Assembly: GCA_030680835.1 (NCBI GenBank)
Contig: JAUXUD010000086.1
Location: forward strand, 62,001-126,000
From: Bacteroidota bacterium
GTDB lineage: Bacteria; Bacteroidota; Bacteroidia; UKL13-3
Length of the DNA: 64,000 nt
Direction of reading: 5' to 3'
This document shows, piece by piece, positions 1 to 9,307 of the stretch. The notes under the pieces are model-generated. The model saw nothing but the letters and a program-made list of their open reading frames with translations. It searched no databases and had not been told where the DNA came from. Each line of letters begins with the position of its first letter. The stretch's first letter is position 1. The translations under genes were made by a program, and so were the position numbers.

Positions 1-315
1 ATTGGTTCTTAAAAATACAAATTCTTCTTCATCCAATATATGAACCATCCTTTTAGTCCACGGATAAAATACCCATACTCCATATTCTTCTGCGCTTTGC
101 CCGGCTAAATGAGTTTGCATCAAACGTTCAATTGTTGCCTCATCAAGTGACTTTTCAGGATTTCTTGTTTTCAAAAGTTCCCTGAGTTGCGAATGAATCG
201 TATCAAAAACAAGAACTCCAGAGTCCGCGTTTTTGTAATTCATGTATTTTTCTCTATCTGCCGGATTAGACAGTCTCATTATTTCGGGAGAAATTGTTTT
301 ATCCATACTAACCAT
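1..315 (-). CDS. ThiF/Rv1355c-like protein, N-terminal part (3' end beyond the window)
   Basis: An open frame starts with ATG at 315 and runs without a stop to base 1, giving 105 residues. It contains the stretches GVLVFDTIHSQLREL and YGVWVFYPWTKRMVHILDEE. From memory, these resemble the N-terminal region of Bacteroidota proteins annotated Rv1355c family, which continue into a ThiF/E1-type adenylyltransferase fold; that domain would lie to the left of this window and cannot be seen. A second ATG at 306 is an alternative start. The gene is divergent from the response regulator at 431, so the AT-rich 116-bp gap should hold both promoters. The reading frame is solid; the family name is a moderate-confidence recollection. 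Confidence 0.65.
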   Translation of the reverse strand, partial: MVSMDKTISPEIMRLSNPADREKYMNYKNADSGVLVFDTIHSQLRELLKTRNPEKSLDEATIERLMQTHLAGQSAEEYGVWVFYPWTKRMVHILDEEEFVFLRTN

Positions 316-430
316 TTAAGTATTAAATTTTGCAATTTAAACTCTTTTTATGTTAAAATAAATAAGAAACTAAAAAAAATCCAAAAAAAACATCTTAAAT
401 TGTACCTCGATTTTGAAGCTTAATAAAGCA

Positions 431-904
431 ATGGAAGAAAAAGTAAAAGTACTTTATGTTGATGATGAGGAGAATAACTTATTATCATTTAAAGCCGTAT
501 TTCGAATGAAATACAAAGTTTTTACCGCCATCAATGCTAGGATTGGCTTAGAACTATTAGATGAAAACCCCGATATTCAGGTTGTTATCACCGACCAGCG
601 AATGCCGGATATTACGGGGGTAGAATTTTTAAAAATGATGATTGAAAAACATCCGAATCCGGTTCGGATTATGTTAACAGGTTTTTCAAACCATTCGGAT
701 ACAATAGATGCTGTAAACCTTGGGAAAATATTCAGCTACCTTTCAAAGCCCTGGGAAGAAAAACACCTGGGTGAAACCATAGTAAAGGCAATTGAAAAAT
801 ATAATGAAGAAGACTCCATACGTAAAAAAGCAGAAAAAACAGAAGCAGCAGAAAGAGTTTCTGACCAGATGGAATTCCTGCTCCGTCAAAAACTGTTGTC
901 CTGA
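431..904 (+). CDS. Single-domain response regulator (CheY-like receiver)
   Basis: A 157-residue protein that is almost entirely a receiver domain (about residues 5-125) with a short charged, helical tail. The acidic pocket D11-D12, the phospho-acceptor D55 in ITDQRMP, the switch residue T83 in MLTG and K106 in LSKPW are all present, so it should be phosphorylated by a histidine kinase. The LSKPW motif and the YVDDEENN opening resemble receivers of the RpfG class, but no HD-GYP or other output domain follows, so it probably acts by protein contact. No kinase gene is adjacent. An upstream TTG at 413 is in frame, but the ATG at 431 begins just before the first strand of the fold and is preferred. 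Confidence 0.85.
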   Translation: MEEKVKVLYVDDEENNLLSFKAVFRMKYKVFTAINARIGLELLDENPDIQVVITDQRMPDITGVEFLKMMIEKHPNPVRIMLTGFSNHSDTIDAVNLGKIFSYLSKPWEEKHLGETIVKAIEKYNEEDSIRKKAEKTEAAERVSDQMEFLLRQKLLS

Positions 905-905
905 T

Positions 906-1850
906 TTATTTCAAAAAAACCATAGTTGCACCACCGCCATACTTAATTATGTCGGCATCTTCAAAACCTTTTACGATATCAGTTTGTTTGCTTAAAAAAG
1001 TTCTGATTTTATTTTTCAGGTACATGTTTCCAACTCCATGAATATATACAATTTCATTCATTTTATGTACAAAAGCCGATTCAAGTGTTTGAGTAAAAAC
1101 TTCCATTTGCAATCCTGTGATATCCACACCGGATCCATATCCGGCTGCCACTAAAGCTTCATAATGCAGATCAATAATGTTGGCCGGCCTCGCTTTTAAA
1201 TCTATGGGCTGAACCGATTGCTTTTCAGAAAAATCTTTTTCTTTCAGTTTATTCAGATTCAAGGGTTCCAATTTTTCATCAATCCGGATTACATATGCTT
1301 GCTTGTTTAAAAAGAAGCAATGACGCCAGGTTTGATGAAATGCTTTGGGTTGAAAAGTTATTGAAAAAGAAATGGGTTCAATAAGACGGGTGCATGTATT
1401 CTCAATGCATAGGATATGAATATGCATCGGATTCCATTGTTCAAAATGATTTAAATCATATTCGTTCATACTTTTTGTTTCATCGCGCTCCAGTACAATT
1501 TTTTGAACCCGCTTAAAAACACCTGCTTCCTTTTGGTAGATTACCATCACCACCTCATCGGTAAAATTATTATGGAAATGCAATTGCAATTTGCTTTCAG
1601 CAAAACGTTCAAAAGCCATAAAGATTCCAAGTGGATTGTTATTACTAACTCTCTCTGGCTTTTTAGTTATTTCCTGCTCCGAATTTTCCGAATTATTATC
1701 AAAATCAATTTTCAATAACTCACTGATTAAAACCGGAATTTCAAAGTCGCTGTCAACCGTAACCCCAACCAAATTTTTGCCCTTAAGAGAAGTAATTATC
1801 CCTTCCATCTTCTCATTCACAAATCGAACCTTATCTCCTAATTTTAACAT
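906..1850 (-). CDS. DUF2027 / Smr-domain protein
   Basis: A 314-residue protein. The N-terminus (MLKLGDKVRFVNEKMEGIITS) is a small SH3-like barrel like that of DUF2027 proteins. The middle part is a beta-rich DUF2027-like region. The C-terminus from about residue 225 is an Smr domain: it opens with DLHYEAL, has the core VYIHGVGN, and ends in GGGATMVFL. Smr domains are the nicking or DNA/RNA-binding modules of MutS2-type proteins; here the domain has no MutS core. The motif is HGVGN rather than the commoner HGkGtG. It converges with the response regulator, with one base between the two stops. Family assignment is good; the cellular role is unknown. Confidence 0.8.
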   Translation of the reverse strand: MLKLGDKVRFVNEKMEGIITSLKGKNLVGVTVDSDFEIPVLISELLKIDFDNNSENSEQEITKKPERVSNNNPLGIFMAFERFAESKLQLHFHNNFTDEVVMVIYQKEAGVFKRVQKIVLERDETKSMNEYDLNHFEQWNPMHIHILCIENTCTRLIEPISFSITFQPKAFHQTWRHCFFLNKQAYVIRIDEKLEPLNLNKLKEKDFSEKQSVQPIDLKARPANIIDLHYEALVAAGYGSGVDITGLQMEVFTQTLESAFVHKMNEIVYIHGVGNMYLKNKIRTFLSKQTDIVKGFEDADIIKYGGGATMVFLK

Positions 1851-1893
1851 GACTTGAATTTTTATAATTTATTATAATTGACAATGTTTGTGT

Positions 1894-1928
1894 AACACCA
1901 ATCAGGGCGGATGCAATCCGCCCCTACC
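1894..1928. repeat. Dispersed hairpin repeat, copy 1
   Basis: A 35-bp block found again at 52267-52301 with one mismatch. Its core is the hairpin GGGCGGAT (1905-1912), loop GCA, ATCCGCCC (1916-1923), followed by CCTACC. A related hairpin with different stem bases sits at 31117-31135. No transposase or flanking gene explains it; it behaves like a REP-type intergenic element. Confidence 0.8.
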
Positions 1929-1956
1929 ATCATCCCCCCAAATTAAATTGAATATT

Positions 1957-2032
1957 TACATTGTACATCGTACATCGTACATCGTACATTGTACATTGTA
2001 CATTATACATCGTACATTGTACATTGTACATT
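1957..2032 (-). repeat. Heptamer array A (GTACRAT), directly after the ychF stop
   Basis: About eleven 7-bp units. On the plus strand they read TACATCG or TACATTG; in the ychF sense they read CRATGTA, i.e. GTACRAT. The array ends one base before the ychF stop codon, so in the transcript it follows the stop immediately. Two units are TACATTA variants. Confidence 0.9.
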
Positions 2033-2033
2033 A

Positions 2034-3131
2034 TTAAACATTAAATTTAAAGTGCATCACATCTCCATCCTGCACAATATAATCCTTCCCTTCCATACTT
2101 AATTTCCCTACTTCGCGGCAGGCCGACTCACTTCCATATTGCAGGTAATCGGATAAATGAATTACTTCTGCTTTTATAAAACCACGTTCAAAATCAGTAT
2201 GAATTACACCTGCTGCCTGAGGTGCTCTAAATCCGTTATGGATGGTCCATGCTCTTACTTCCTGAACTCCTGCAGTGAAATACGTTATCAGGTTCAACAA
2301 TCGATAGGCTGCATGTATTAACTTAGCAACTCCCGATTCCTCTAATCCCAGATCATTTAAGAAAGCCTTCCGGTCATCATAATTTTCCAATTCGTTGATA
2401 TCAGCTTCAATAGCTGCACTGATAACCAAAACTTCAGCATTTTCGTTTTTCACATAATCTTTTACCAGGTCAACATATTTATTGCCTTTTACCACACTGG
2501 CTTCATCAACATTACAAACATATAAAACAGGCTTAAGAGTAAGCAAACATAAGTCTTCTATATGTTTCAACTCATCTTCATTGGTTTCGAGTGTTCTGGC
2601 ATTTAAACCCTGCTCCAAATGATTTTTAAACTTTAACAAAGTGGCTTCTGCTTTTGTGGCATCTTTATCTCCGGTTTTTGCTGCACGGGTTATTTTCGTT
2701 AATTTTTTTTCAACCGAATCAATATCTTTTAACTGAAGTTCGGTATCAATAACGTCTTTATCCCGGATTGGATTAACCGTTCCATCCACATGAATGATAT
2801 TATCGTCTTCAAAACATCGGAGTACGTGAATGATGGCATCTGTAAGCCGGATATTACCCAAAAACTGATTGCCCAATCCTTCTCCCTTACTTGCCCCTTT
2901 TACCAATCCTGCGATGTCCACAATTTCAATGGTTGTAGGTACAATTCTGTTTGGTTTTACAAAATATGCGATTTTATTCAAGCGCTCATCAGGCACAGTA
3001 ATTACCCCAACATTGGGTTCAATGGTACAAAACGGGAAATTGGCCGCCTGTGCTTTTGCATTGCTTAAACAGTTAAACAGGGTTGATTTACCTACATTTG
3101 GTAAGCCCACGATTCCACATTGTAATGCCAT
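2034..3131 (-). CDS. ychF: Ribosome-binding ATPase YchF
   Basis: A 365-residue Obg-family P-loop NTPase, the usual length for YchF. The G1 loop is GLPNVGKS (residues 9-16) and G3 is DIAGLVKG. The G4 position reads NVDE instead of NKxD, which is the family feature that makes YchF prefer ATP over GTP. The C-terminal TGS domain ends DGDVMHFKFNV, as expected. YchF binds ribosomes and is linked to stress responses, but its exact job is not settled. The ATG at 3131 is supported by the MALQCGIVGLPNVGK start. The gene is followed at once by a heptamer array and preceded by a second, different array. Confidence 0.95.
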   Translation of the reverse strand: MALQCGIVGLPNVGKSTLFNCLSNAKAQAANFPFCTIEPNVGVITVPDERLNKIAYFVKPNRIVPTTIEIVDIAGLVKGASKGEGLGNQFLGNIRLTDAIIHVLRCFEDDNIIHVDGTVNPIRDKDVIDTELQLKDIDSVEKKLTKITRAAKTGDKDATKAEATLLKFKNHLEQGLNARTLETNEDELKHIEDLCLLTLKPVLYVCNVDEASVVKGNKYVDLVKDYVKNENAEVLVISAAIEADINELENYDDRKAFLNDLGLEESGVAKLIHAAYRLLNLITYFTAGVQEVRAWTIHNGFRAPQAAGVIHTDFERGFIKAEVIHLSDYLQYGSESACREVGKLSMEGKDYIVQDGDVMHFKFNV

Positions 3132-3168
3132 ATTTTTTTAGTTGAAGTTTGTTAAAGGTGATCGGATT

Positions 3169-3302
3169 GAGTTATGAGTTATGAGTTATGAGTTATGAGT
3201 TATGAGTTATGAGTTATGAGTTATGAGTTATGAGTTATGAGTTATGAATTATGAATTATGACTTATGAATTATGAATTATGAATTATGAGTTATGAGTTA
3301 TG
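3169..3302 (+). repeat. Heptamer array B (GAGTTAT)
   Basis: About nineteen 7-bp units, mostly GAGTTAT on the plus strand, decaying to GAATTAT and GACTTAT in the distal half and returning to GAGTTAT at the end. It lies upstream of the ychF start and downstream of glmM, and is antisense to both. It is the only array in the window that is not sense-oriented behind a stop codon. Confidence 0.9.
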
Positions 3303-3333
3303 GTATGTTTATAACGTTACCTATTACATTGTG

Positions 3334-3383
3334 CCTAGTAGGTTTCGTCCCGATAGCTATCGGGATCGCTCAACCTGACAGGT
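3334..3383. repeat. Three consecutive palindromes
   Basis: Within 50 bp lie CCTAGTAGG (3334-3342), the perfect 18-bp palindrome TCCCGATAGCTATCGGGA (3348-3365) and ACCTGACAGGT (3373-3383). The central palindrome recurs with a slightly different edge at 31182-31199. The block separates arrays B and C in the 384-bp gap between ychF and glmM, which holds no gene. Confidence 0.8.
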
Positions 3384-3385
3384 AT

Positions 3386-3490
3386 TACATTGTACATCGT
3401 ACATCGTACATCATACATTGTACATCATACATTGTACATCGTACATTGTACATTGTACATTGTACATCGTACATCGTACATCATATATCG
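3386..3490 (-). repeat. Heptamer array C (GTACRAT), downstream of glmM
   Basis: Fifteen 7-bp units reading TACATCG, TACATTG or TACATCA on the plus strand, GTACRAT in the glmM sense. The array begins about 25 bases after the glmM stop, the largest stop-to-array gap among the sense-oriented arrays here. Confidence 0.9.
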
Positions 3491-3515
3491 TAATTTAACA
3501 TCAATGCGATTCAGA

Positions 3516-4931
3516 TTAATTTTTGATAAATTGTTTCATATCGCTGATTAATTTTTCTGCGAGGTTATTGGCAGTAGTTTCGCTTTTACTTTCAGCATAA
3601 ATCCGGATGATGGGTTCTGTATTTGAACGGCGTAAATGAACCCATTCTTCTTCAAATTCAATTTTTAAGCCATCTACCGAATTAATAGGTTGCCGGTTGT
3701 ATTTATCTTTTATGTTTTTCATTAAAAGATCAATATCAATATCCGGGGTAAGTTCAATCTTCTTTTTTGCGATAAAATAATCCGGATAGCTTTCACGAAG
3801 TGAAGAACATATTTTACCATATTTGGCCAGGTGGGTTAAAAATAAAGCGATACCTACAAGGGAGTCTCTTCCGTAATGCAATTCAGGATATATAATACCC
3901 CCGTTTCCTTCTCCTCCAATAACGGCATGGGTTTCTTTCATCAGCTTTACTACATTTACTTCACCTACTGCACTTGCTGCATATCCTCCATCATTTTTTT
4001 CGGTTATATCACGCAATGCCCTTGATGAAGATAAATTGGAAACCGTATTTTTTTGAAATCCCAGTTTTTTCAGTCGTTTTGTGTTTACATTCCTGAGCAC
4101 ATATTCGGCAACGGCTACCAGGGTATATTCCTCTCCAAACATGGAACCATCTTCACACACCAATGCCAAACGATCAACATCCGGATCCACAACGATTCCC
4201 AAATCTGCCTTGGCACGCCTCACCTCACCTGAAATGGCCGTTAAATTCTCTGGTAATGGTTCAGGATTATGCGGAAACTTGCCATCGGGAGTGCAATATA
4301 TTTCTACAATATCACTTACGCCCAATGCTCTTAATAACATAGGTACTGCAATTCCTCCGGTTGAATTTACCGCATCCACCACAATTTTAAATTTCCGTTC
4401 CCTGATGGCATCAATATCTACCAAATCCAGCTTTAAAATGGCATCAATATGTTTTTGAATATAGGTATTGTTCTCGTATCGCTTGCCCAGTTTATCAACT
4501 TCAGCATATTCAATTTTGTCGCTGTCGGCAAGTGAAAGTACTTCTTTACCCAATTCTTCGGAAATAAATTCACCCTTGCTGTTGAGCAATTTAAGCGCAT
4601 TCCATTGTTTGGGGTTGTGACTGGCAGTTAAAATAATACCTCCCTGGGCACCTTCCATAACAACAGCAATTTCTACTGTTGGAGTGGTACTTAATCCCAG
4701 GTCAACTACATCAATTCCCAATCCCATTAAAGTTGCAGTAACCAGGTGGTTAACCATTTCACCAGAGATACGGGCATCTCTTCCTACAACAATTTTACAG
4801 GATGCAGCGCCCTGTTTCATCAAAATGCCATAAGCTGCAGTAAATTTTACAATATCCAATGGAGTTAATGCATCTCCGGCCTTCCCGCCAATAGTGCCCC
4901 TGATACCCGAAATCGATTTTATTAAAGTCAA
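3516..4931 (-). CDS. glmM: Phosphoglucosamine mutase
   Basis: A 471-residue alpha-D-phosphohexomutase. The active-site serine is S104 in TASHNP; the metal loop is D249-P-D-V-D253-R; the C-terminal phosphate-binding loop contains RRSNTEPIIRIY. GlmM converts glucosamine-6-phosphate to glucosamine-1-phosphate on the way to UDP-GlcNAc for peptidoglycan and outer-membrane glycans. The length and the opening SGIRGTIGG fit Bacteroidota GlmM; a phosphomannomutase function cannot be excluded from sequence alone. A promoter-like site lies just upstream at 4954-4984. Confidence 0.88.
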   Translation of the reverse strand: MTLIKSISGIRGTIGGKAGDALTPLDIVKFTAAYGILMKQGAASCKIVVGRDARISGEMVNHLVTATLMGLGIDVVDLGLSTTPTVEIAVVMEGAQGGIILTASHNPKQWNALKLLNSKGEFISEELGKEVLSLADSDKIEYAEVDKLGKRYENNTYIQKHIDAILKLDLVDIDAIRERKFKIVVDAVNSTGGIAVPMLLRALGVSDIVEIYCTPDGKFPHNPEPLPENLTAISGEVRRAKADLGIVVDPDVDRLALVCEDGSMFGEEYTLVAVAEYVLRNVNTKRLKKLGFQKNTVSNLSSSRALRDITEKNDGGYAASAVGEVNVVKLMKETHAVIGGEGNGGIIYPELHYGRDSLVGIALFLTHLAKYGKICSSLRESYPDYFIAKKKIELTPDIDIDLLMKNIKDKYNRQPINSVDGLKIEFEEEWVHLRRSNTEPIIRIYAESKSETTANNLAEKLISDMKQFIKN

Positions 4932-4953
4932 AACTATTTATTTTTAAAGGCTG

Positions 4954-4984
4954 CAAATTTACAACGACAATTGTTAAAAGCAGA
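4954..4984 (-). promoter_or_regulatory. Candidate promoter of glmM
   Basis: On the minus strand a TAAATTTG box (4954-4961) fits the Bacteroidota -7 consensus TAnnTTTG exactly. It lies 19 bases from TCTG (4981-4984), one mismatch from the -33 box TTTG. The leader to the glmM ATG would be about 20 bases. Confidence 0.5.
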
Positions 4985-5042
4985 AACCCTTTATTCAATA
5001 TAAGTTAAAAATCTCATACTGAATGACTTTAATGTTAATAAG

Positions 5043-6758
5043 TTAAAAATCGTAGAATCTCTGGGCAATATTTAATCTAATCCCAAGAGAAAAATATGCA
5101 GTATTGCTATCAAACTGAGTGAGGCTAGCACTTGTTTTGCGGTATCCAAAACGAAAATCCAGAAATAGATTGTGCCGGGGCATATAGCTTGCCAGCAATT
5201 CACTATAAATAAGCCGGGTACTTATCCCCTGCCCGATGAAATTACCAAATTCAGTGGATGATTTGGTATTGTAATCTAACCGGATGTCTTTACCCCAATT
5301 GCTTCCATTTGTGTCATTTCCGTATTTGGCAAAAATAATTTTTGCGGTTATTGTTATCCTGTTTGAAGGCTGATAACGTATTATAGTTGCTGACTCATAA
5401 AAATTTGCTCCCAATGGGTGCGCTAAAAACTGCCTGAAATTTGAAAAGGTCTGCTGCGGATTGAATGAGGTATACATGAAGGGTCTGCATATATTGACTT
5501 CTGCCTGTAAATCGAGATTGCTCAGGCCAAATGCATCAATGTATTTCAAACCTGTTTGCGATGCCCATTTATTTCCCCACCAGCCCGTGCCGGCCAGCAT
5601 ATTTTTCAATATAAATTCCGAAAAAACAATTTGTCCGTACCATGAAAAATGTTTCAGGAAATTGTATTTGTAGTTAATCCCGATAATTGATTTATCAACG
5701 CTGTTTAATCCATTTTCCACCGATTTGTAAAATACAACAGGATTCAGGTAATTGGGTTCAAAACCGGTATTGGTATAACCACTGTCTCTTTGAAATAATA
5801 TGGTTTCGAAAATTCCCAGATTAAAGTTTTTGCTCAGGTTAATACTTAAGTGATGTGTTGCCATATAGTGTCTGGGTTGCATCGATCTGCCATTTCCTCC
5901 GGGAATCGGACGATCTCTTAATTCACTCCAAATATTTGTATAATTCATTTTCCAGATGCGTGTATTTAACCTCAATGTTAAATACTCCGGGCTCTGGTCT
6001 GAAATAATAAATGTACGGAACCCGTCGCCAATAAAATTTTTTACATGGCCAAATTGCAGGTCCATATATTTATTAAGCGAACCCGTAACATAGGCATTTG
6101 ATAAAAAATAGTTGTGATAGGCTCCGTAACTTTTAATAAAATTGGCATTTAATAAAGAACCATCCCTGCTAAAATACTCGCCTACCCAGCTATTGGGCTG
6201 AATTATTTCGTCGCTTACCTGGGTATAGAATCCGATTTTATCACCAATATTACCTCTTATTTCAATACCCCGGTTGTTTAACAAGGCATTGGTTCCATTA
6301 AATTTATCGGTAGAAAGCTGGTAATAAATAATAGGATTCACAATTAAATTAAAGTCTTTTATTTGAACGCTGTACATAGCCGCTTTACGATGATAAAATC
6401 TGTTTAAAAACTTTTGTTTTGATTGGGTATTTTCATTTCTGCTCCACTCAAAATTATCATTGATCAGGTATTCCATGTTAAAATAATCACGATCCGATAA
6501 CCTGACTTTATTCACCGGAAAGCTATCAATATACTCAGCTATGGCCTTGCGTCGGTAACTTTTTAAAGTAGAATGAAAATAATCATTTGCAAATTCACCT
6601 GATTTAATTTCGAGCCTGTCGAGAATATGATTTGATAATGTCCCATAGGGAATATAGGTTTGCTGGGCGCTGGTTGTGGGTAAATTCAATGCAATCAGGA
6701 ATAATATCCTGATGATGCGATTTAGTTCAGATTTATGTAGTTTTGTTTGAGCCGCCAT
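5043..6758 (-). CDS. Wzi-like outer-membrane beta-barrel protein
   Basis: About 571 residues from the ATG at 6758; an ATG at 6776 six codons earlier is possible. The N-terminus has a basic stretch, a hydrophobic core (ILFLIALNLP) and an Ala-Gln cleavage site (TTSAQQ), so it is exported. The opening YIPYGTLSNHILDRLEIKSG resembles the start of Bacteroidota proteins annotated capsule assembly Wzi family. The rest alternates short amphipathic strands with Tyr/Asn-rich turns and ends in an aromatic residue (AQRFYDF), as in outer-membrane barrels. It probably sits in the outer membrane; a role in capsule attachment is an inference from the family name. It is divergent from the TonB-dependent receptor at 6885. 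Confidence 0.6.
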   Translation of the reverse strand: MAAQTKLHKSELNRIIRILFLIALNLPTTSAQQTYIPYGTLSNHILDRLEIKSGEFANDYFHSTLKSYRRKAIAEYIDSFPVNKVRLSDRDYFNMEYLINDNFEWSRNENTQSKQKFLNRFYHRKAAMYSVQIKDFNLIVNPIIYYQLSTDKFNGTNALLNNRGIEIRGNIGDKIGFYTQVSDEIIQPNSWVGEYFSRDGSLLNANFIKSYGAYHNYFLSNAYVTGSLNKYMDLQFGHVKNFIGDGFRTFIISDQSPEYLTLRLNTRIWKMNYTNIWSELRDRPIPGGNGRSMQPRHYMATHHLSINLSKNFNLGIFETILFQRDSGYTNTGFEPNYLNPVVFYKSVENGLNSVDKSIIGINYKYNFLKHFSWYGQIVFSEFILKNMLAGTGWWGNKWASQTGLKYIDAFGLSNLDLQAEVNICRPFMYTSFNPQQTFSNFRQFLAHPLGANFYESATIIRYQPSNRITITAKIIFAKYGNDTNGSNWGKDIRLDYNTKSSTEFGNFIGQGISTRLIYSELLASYMPRHNLFLDFRFGYRKTSASLTQFDSNTAYFSLGIRLNIAQRFYDF

Positions 6759-6884
6759 TAAATATTCAAAAAACAAAAATGCAGTTTGTAAACAACAAAT
6801 TTATAAAAAAATTTATACCGGCATATTTTACATCCGTTATCATACCGCACTTGTTCTATTTAAACAACCTTTTATTCATTTTCC

Positions 6885-9299
6885 ATGAATAAATTAATAC
6901 TCTTTTTTATTTTCATCTTTACATTTCTGTTTCAAACAAAAGCTCAGGAAACGGTTGGAAGCATTAAAGGGTCGGTAATTGAAGCCTCGTCAGGGGAACC
7001 TCTTGAATTTGTATCAGTTGTTTTGCAACGTCTCCCTGATTCAATATTTGTAAAATCGGTTAACACCCGTAAACAAGGCCAATTTATCCTTTCTGATATA
7101 CCGGAAGGCACCTATAGACTGCAAATTAATTTTATCGGATTTCAGGATAAATTTACTTCTTCATTTACAATCAGTAAAAGTAATCGGGTTTTATTTTTTG
7201 ATAGTATTAACATCAGCGCAAAGCTAAATGTTCTGGGTGAAGTTGAAATCAGTGCAGAAAGAGATTTATATGAAACTTCAATCGATCGGAAAATATATAA
7301 TGTGGCCAGAGACATTCAAAGTATTTCGGGTTCTGCAAGTGATGTTTTGCACAATGTGCCATCCGTTTCGGTTGATATAGATGGGGTTGTTTCGTTAAGG
7401 GGTTCTACAAACATTAGTATTTTTATAAACGGCAAACCTTCACCCTTAATGAAGGTTAGCAGTGCAGCAGCCCTGCAGGCTATTCCTGCCGGCAGTATCG
7501 AACGCATTGAGATTATTACCAATCCTTCCGCAAAATACAGACCCGATGGAGCTGCAGGCATTATAAATATTGTATTGAAAAAAAATACCCGATCCGGTTT
7601 TAATGGTACACTTACCTGTAATGCAGGCAATGACGACCGTTATAATGCGGGTTTAAATCTGAACTACAGGGTAGGCAAAATAAATTTCTCTTCGGTATAC
7701 GGAATCAGAAAGGATTACCGGAACCGGACCTTCCATGATTTGCGAAAACAATTGGATGCTGCAGGCAATCCTGCAAATACCTATGAACAACAAACACAAA
7801 CTTCTTACCGGCCGCTTTCACATCATGCCGAAACCGGATTGACATATACGTTTAATAAACATAATGAATTGGGTATAACTGCATCTGCGTTTTATATGGA
7901 TTTTAAACGCAATGAACAATCGTTCATTAAGAGCAGTGATGAAAATTCAATAATCAACGGTGACATTTTACGCACACGGATTGATCCTGAATTTGAATAT
8001 GAAAGGGAACTCAGTATGAGCTTTACGCATTCGTTTAAAAAGCCCGACCACTCAATAAATTTAGAGCTGTTAATGGCTGACCAGTTTGAACAGGAAGACA
8101 ATCAATTTACTGAAATTTACCGCATTCCGGTTTTAGTGCCCTGGCTGAACCATACACGTATCAAACAAGGTTTAAACCTTATTCAGCTTACTGCCGAATA
8201 TACATTTCCAATAAGTGAAGATGCTGAATTTGAAGCAGGATATATGGGTGAACGCATCAATCAGGATTTAAATTTTTTCGGAGAAAACTATTTGAATGCT
8301 CAAAATATCTGGCTTGCCGATCAACAGAAAAGCAGCCACTTTCTTTTTAAGCAGGAGGTACACGCACTCTATGCAACTTATTCGCAGGAAATAGATGATT
8401 TTAGTATTTTAACCGGTTTGCGTGCCGACCATACAAATTTAATTTCAAACCTGTTAACATTAGACTCAATAATCCCGCAAAACTACAATAAACTTTATCC
8501 TACGGTTCATATAAGTTATGAAATAAAAAAAAATAAGCAAATTCAGTTAAGTTATAGCAAACGCATCAACAGGCCTGAAGGAGATGAACTCAATCCATTT
8601 CCGGAATACACGAATCCGAGAAGTATTGATGCAGGAAATCCGCAAATTAAACCGGAACAATTTCATGCTGTTGAATTGGGATATCAGCAGAAACAGGATA
8701 AGTATACTTTTTTGCCCACTTTGTATTACCGGTATACCTATGATGCTTTTACCGAAATTTCGCGTTTCATCAACGACACGGTTTTACTTACTACTTTCAC
8801 GAACCTTTCAAACAGCACAGCCGCCGGACTGGAGCTTGTATTAACCGGCAAAGTAAAAAAGTTTCTCAATTTTAATTTGAACGGAAATGTTTTTTATAAC
8901 CGGATTGATGCTGCCAACCTGGGTTATTCCATTAATAAATCAGCCTGGTTATGGACCGCTAAACTGGCGGCAAGTTTTATCCTTACCAAATCAACAATCA
9001 TGCAGATAAATACCAGTTACCGTGCAGCACAGTTAACCCCTCAGGGAAAAACGTTTCCTGTTTTTGTTTTAAATGCCGGGTTGAAAAAAGAAGTATTTAA
9101 GAAAAAGGGGGCAATAACATTAACCATTTCTGATGTGTTTAATACCCTTCGTTGGCAGCGGGAAATAAATACACCTGAAATTTATGAAAAATCAAACGGT
9201 AAACGTAAATCCCAGATAATCTATTTAGGTTTTACCTGGCGTTTCGGATACACGCCAAAACCCCTGGATGAGGAACTTAAATTTGATGAGAAAAACTAA
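6885..9299 (+). CDS. TonB-dependent receptor (outer membrane beta-barrel family)
   Basis: An 804-residue protein. Residues 1-20 are a signal peptide ending in KAQE; about 25-110 are a carboxypeptidase-regulatory-like domain (GSIKGSVIEASSGEPLEFVSV); about 140-235 are a plug with the conserved stretch RIEIITNPSAKYRPDG-AAGIINIV; the remainder is a 22-strand-type barrel ending LGFTWRFGYTP. The plug signature and barrel style match the Bacteroidota OMP_b-brl_3 group rather than SusC, and no SusD gene is adjacent. The substrate is unknown. It would depend on a TonB complex such as the one starting at the right edge of the window. Confidence 0.88.
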   Translation: MNKLILFFIFIFTFLFQTKAQETVGSIKGSVIEASSGEPLEFVSVVLQRLPDSIFVKSVNTRKQGQFILSDIPEGTYRLQINFIGFQDKFTSSFTISKSNRVLFFDSINISAKLNVLGEVEISAERDLYETSIDRKIYNVARDIQSISGSASDVLHNVPSVSVDIDGVVSLRGSTNISIFINGKPSPLMKVSSAAALQAIPAGSIERIEIITNPSAKYRPDGAAGIINIVLKKNTRSGFNGTLTCNAGNDDRYNAGLNLNYRVGKINFSSVYGIRKDYRNRTFHDLRKQLDAAGNPANTYEQQTQTSYRPLSHHAETGLTYTFNKHNELGITASAFYMDFKRNEQSFIKSSDENSIINGDILRTRIDPEFEYERELSMSFTHSFKKPDHSINLELLMADQFEQEDNQFTEIYRIPVLVPWLNHTRIKQGLNLIQLTAEYTFPISEDAEFEAGYMGERINQDLNFFGENYLNAQNIWLADQQKSSHFLFKQEVHALYATYSQEIDDFSILTGLRADHTNLISNLLTLDSIIPQNYNKLYPTVHISYEIKKNKQIQLSYSKRINRPEGDELNPFPEYTNPRSIDAGNPQIKPEQFHAVELGYQQKQDKYTFLPTLYYRYTYDAFTEISRFINDTVLLTTFTNLSNSTAAGLELVLTGKVKKFLNFNLNGNVFYNRIDAANLGYSINKSAWLWTAKLAASFILTKSTIMQINTSYRAAQLTPQGKTFPVFVLNAGLKKEVFKKKGAITLTISDVFNTLRWQREINTPEIYEKSNGKRKSQIIYLGFTWRFGYTPKPLDEELKFDEKN

Positions 9300-9307
9300 T
9301 GAAACAA

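Noticed and set aside
3293-3493. Open frame with repeated YIVHRTS-like residues, also on the minus strand at 30792-31162
   Set aside because: These are read-throughs of heptamer arrays; a 7-bp unit gives a 7-residue repeat in every frame. They lack homology and overlap arrays.
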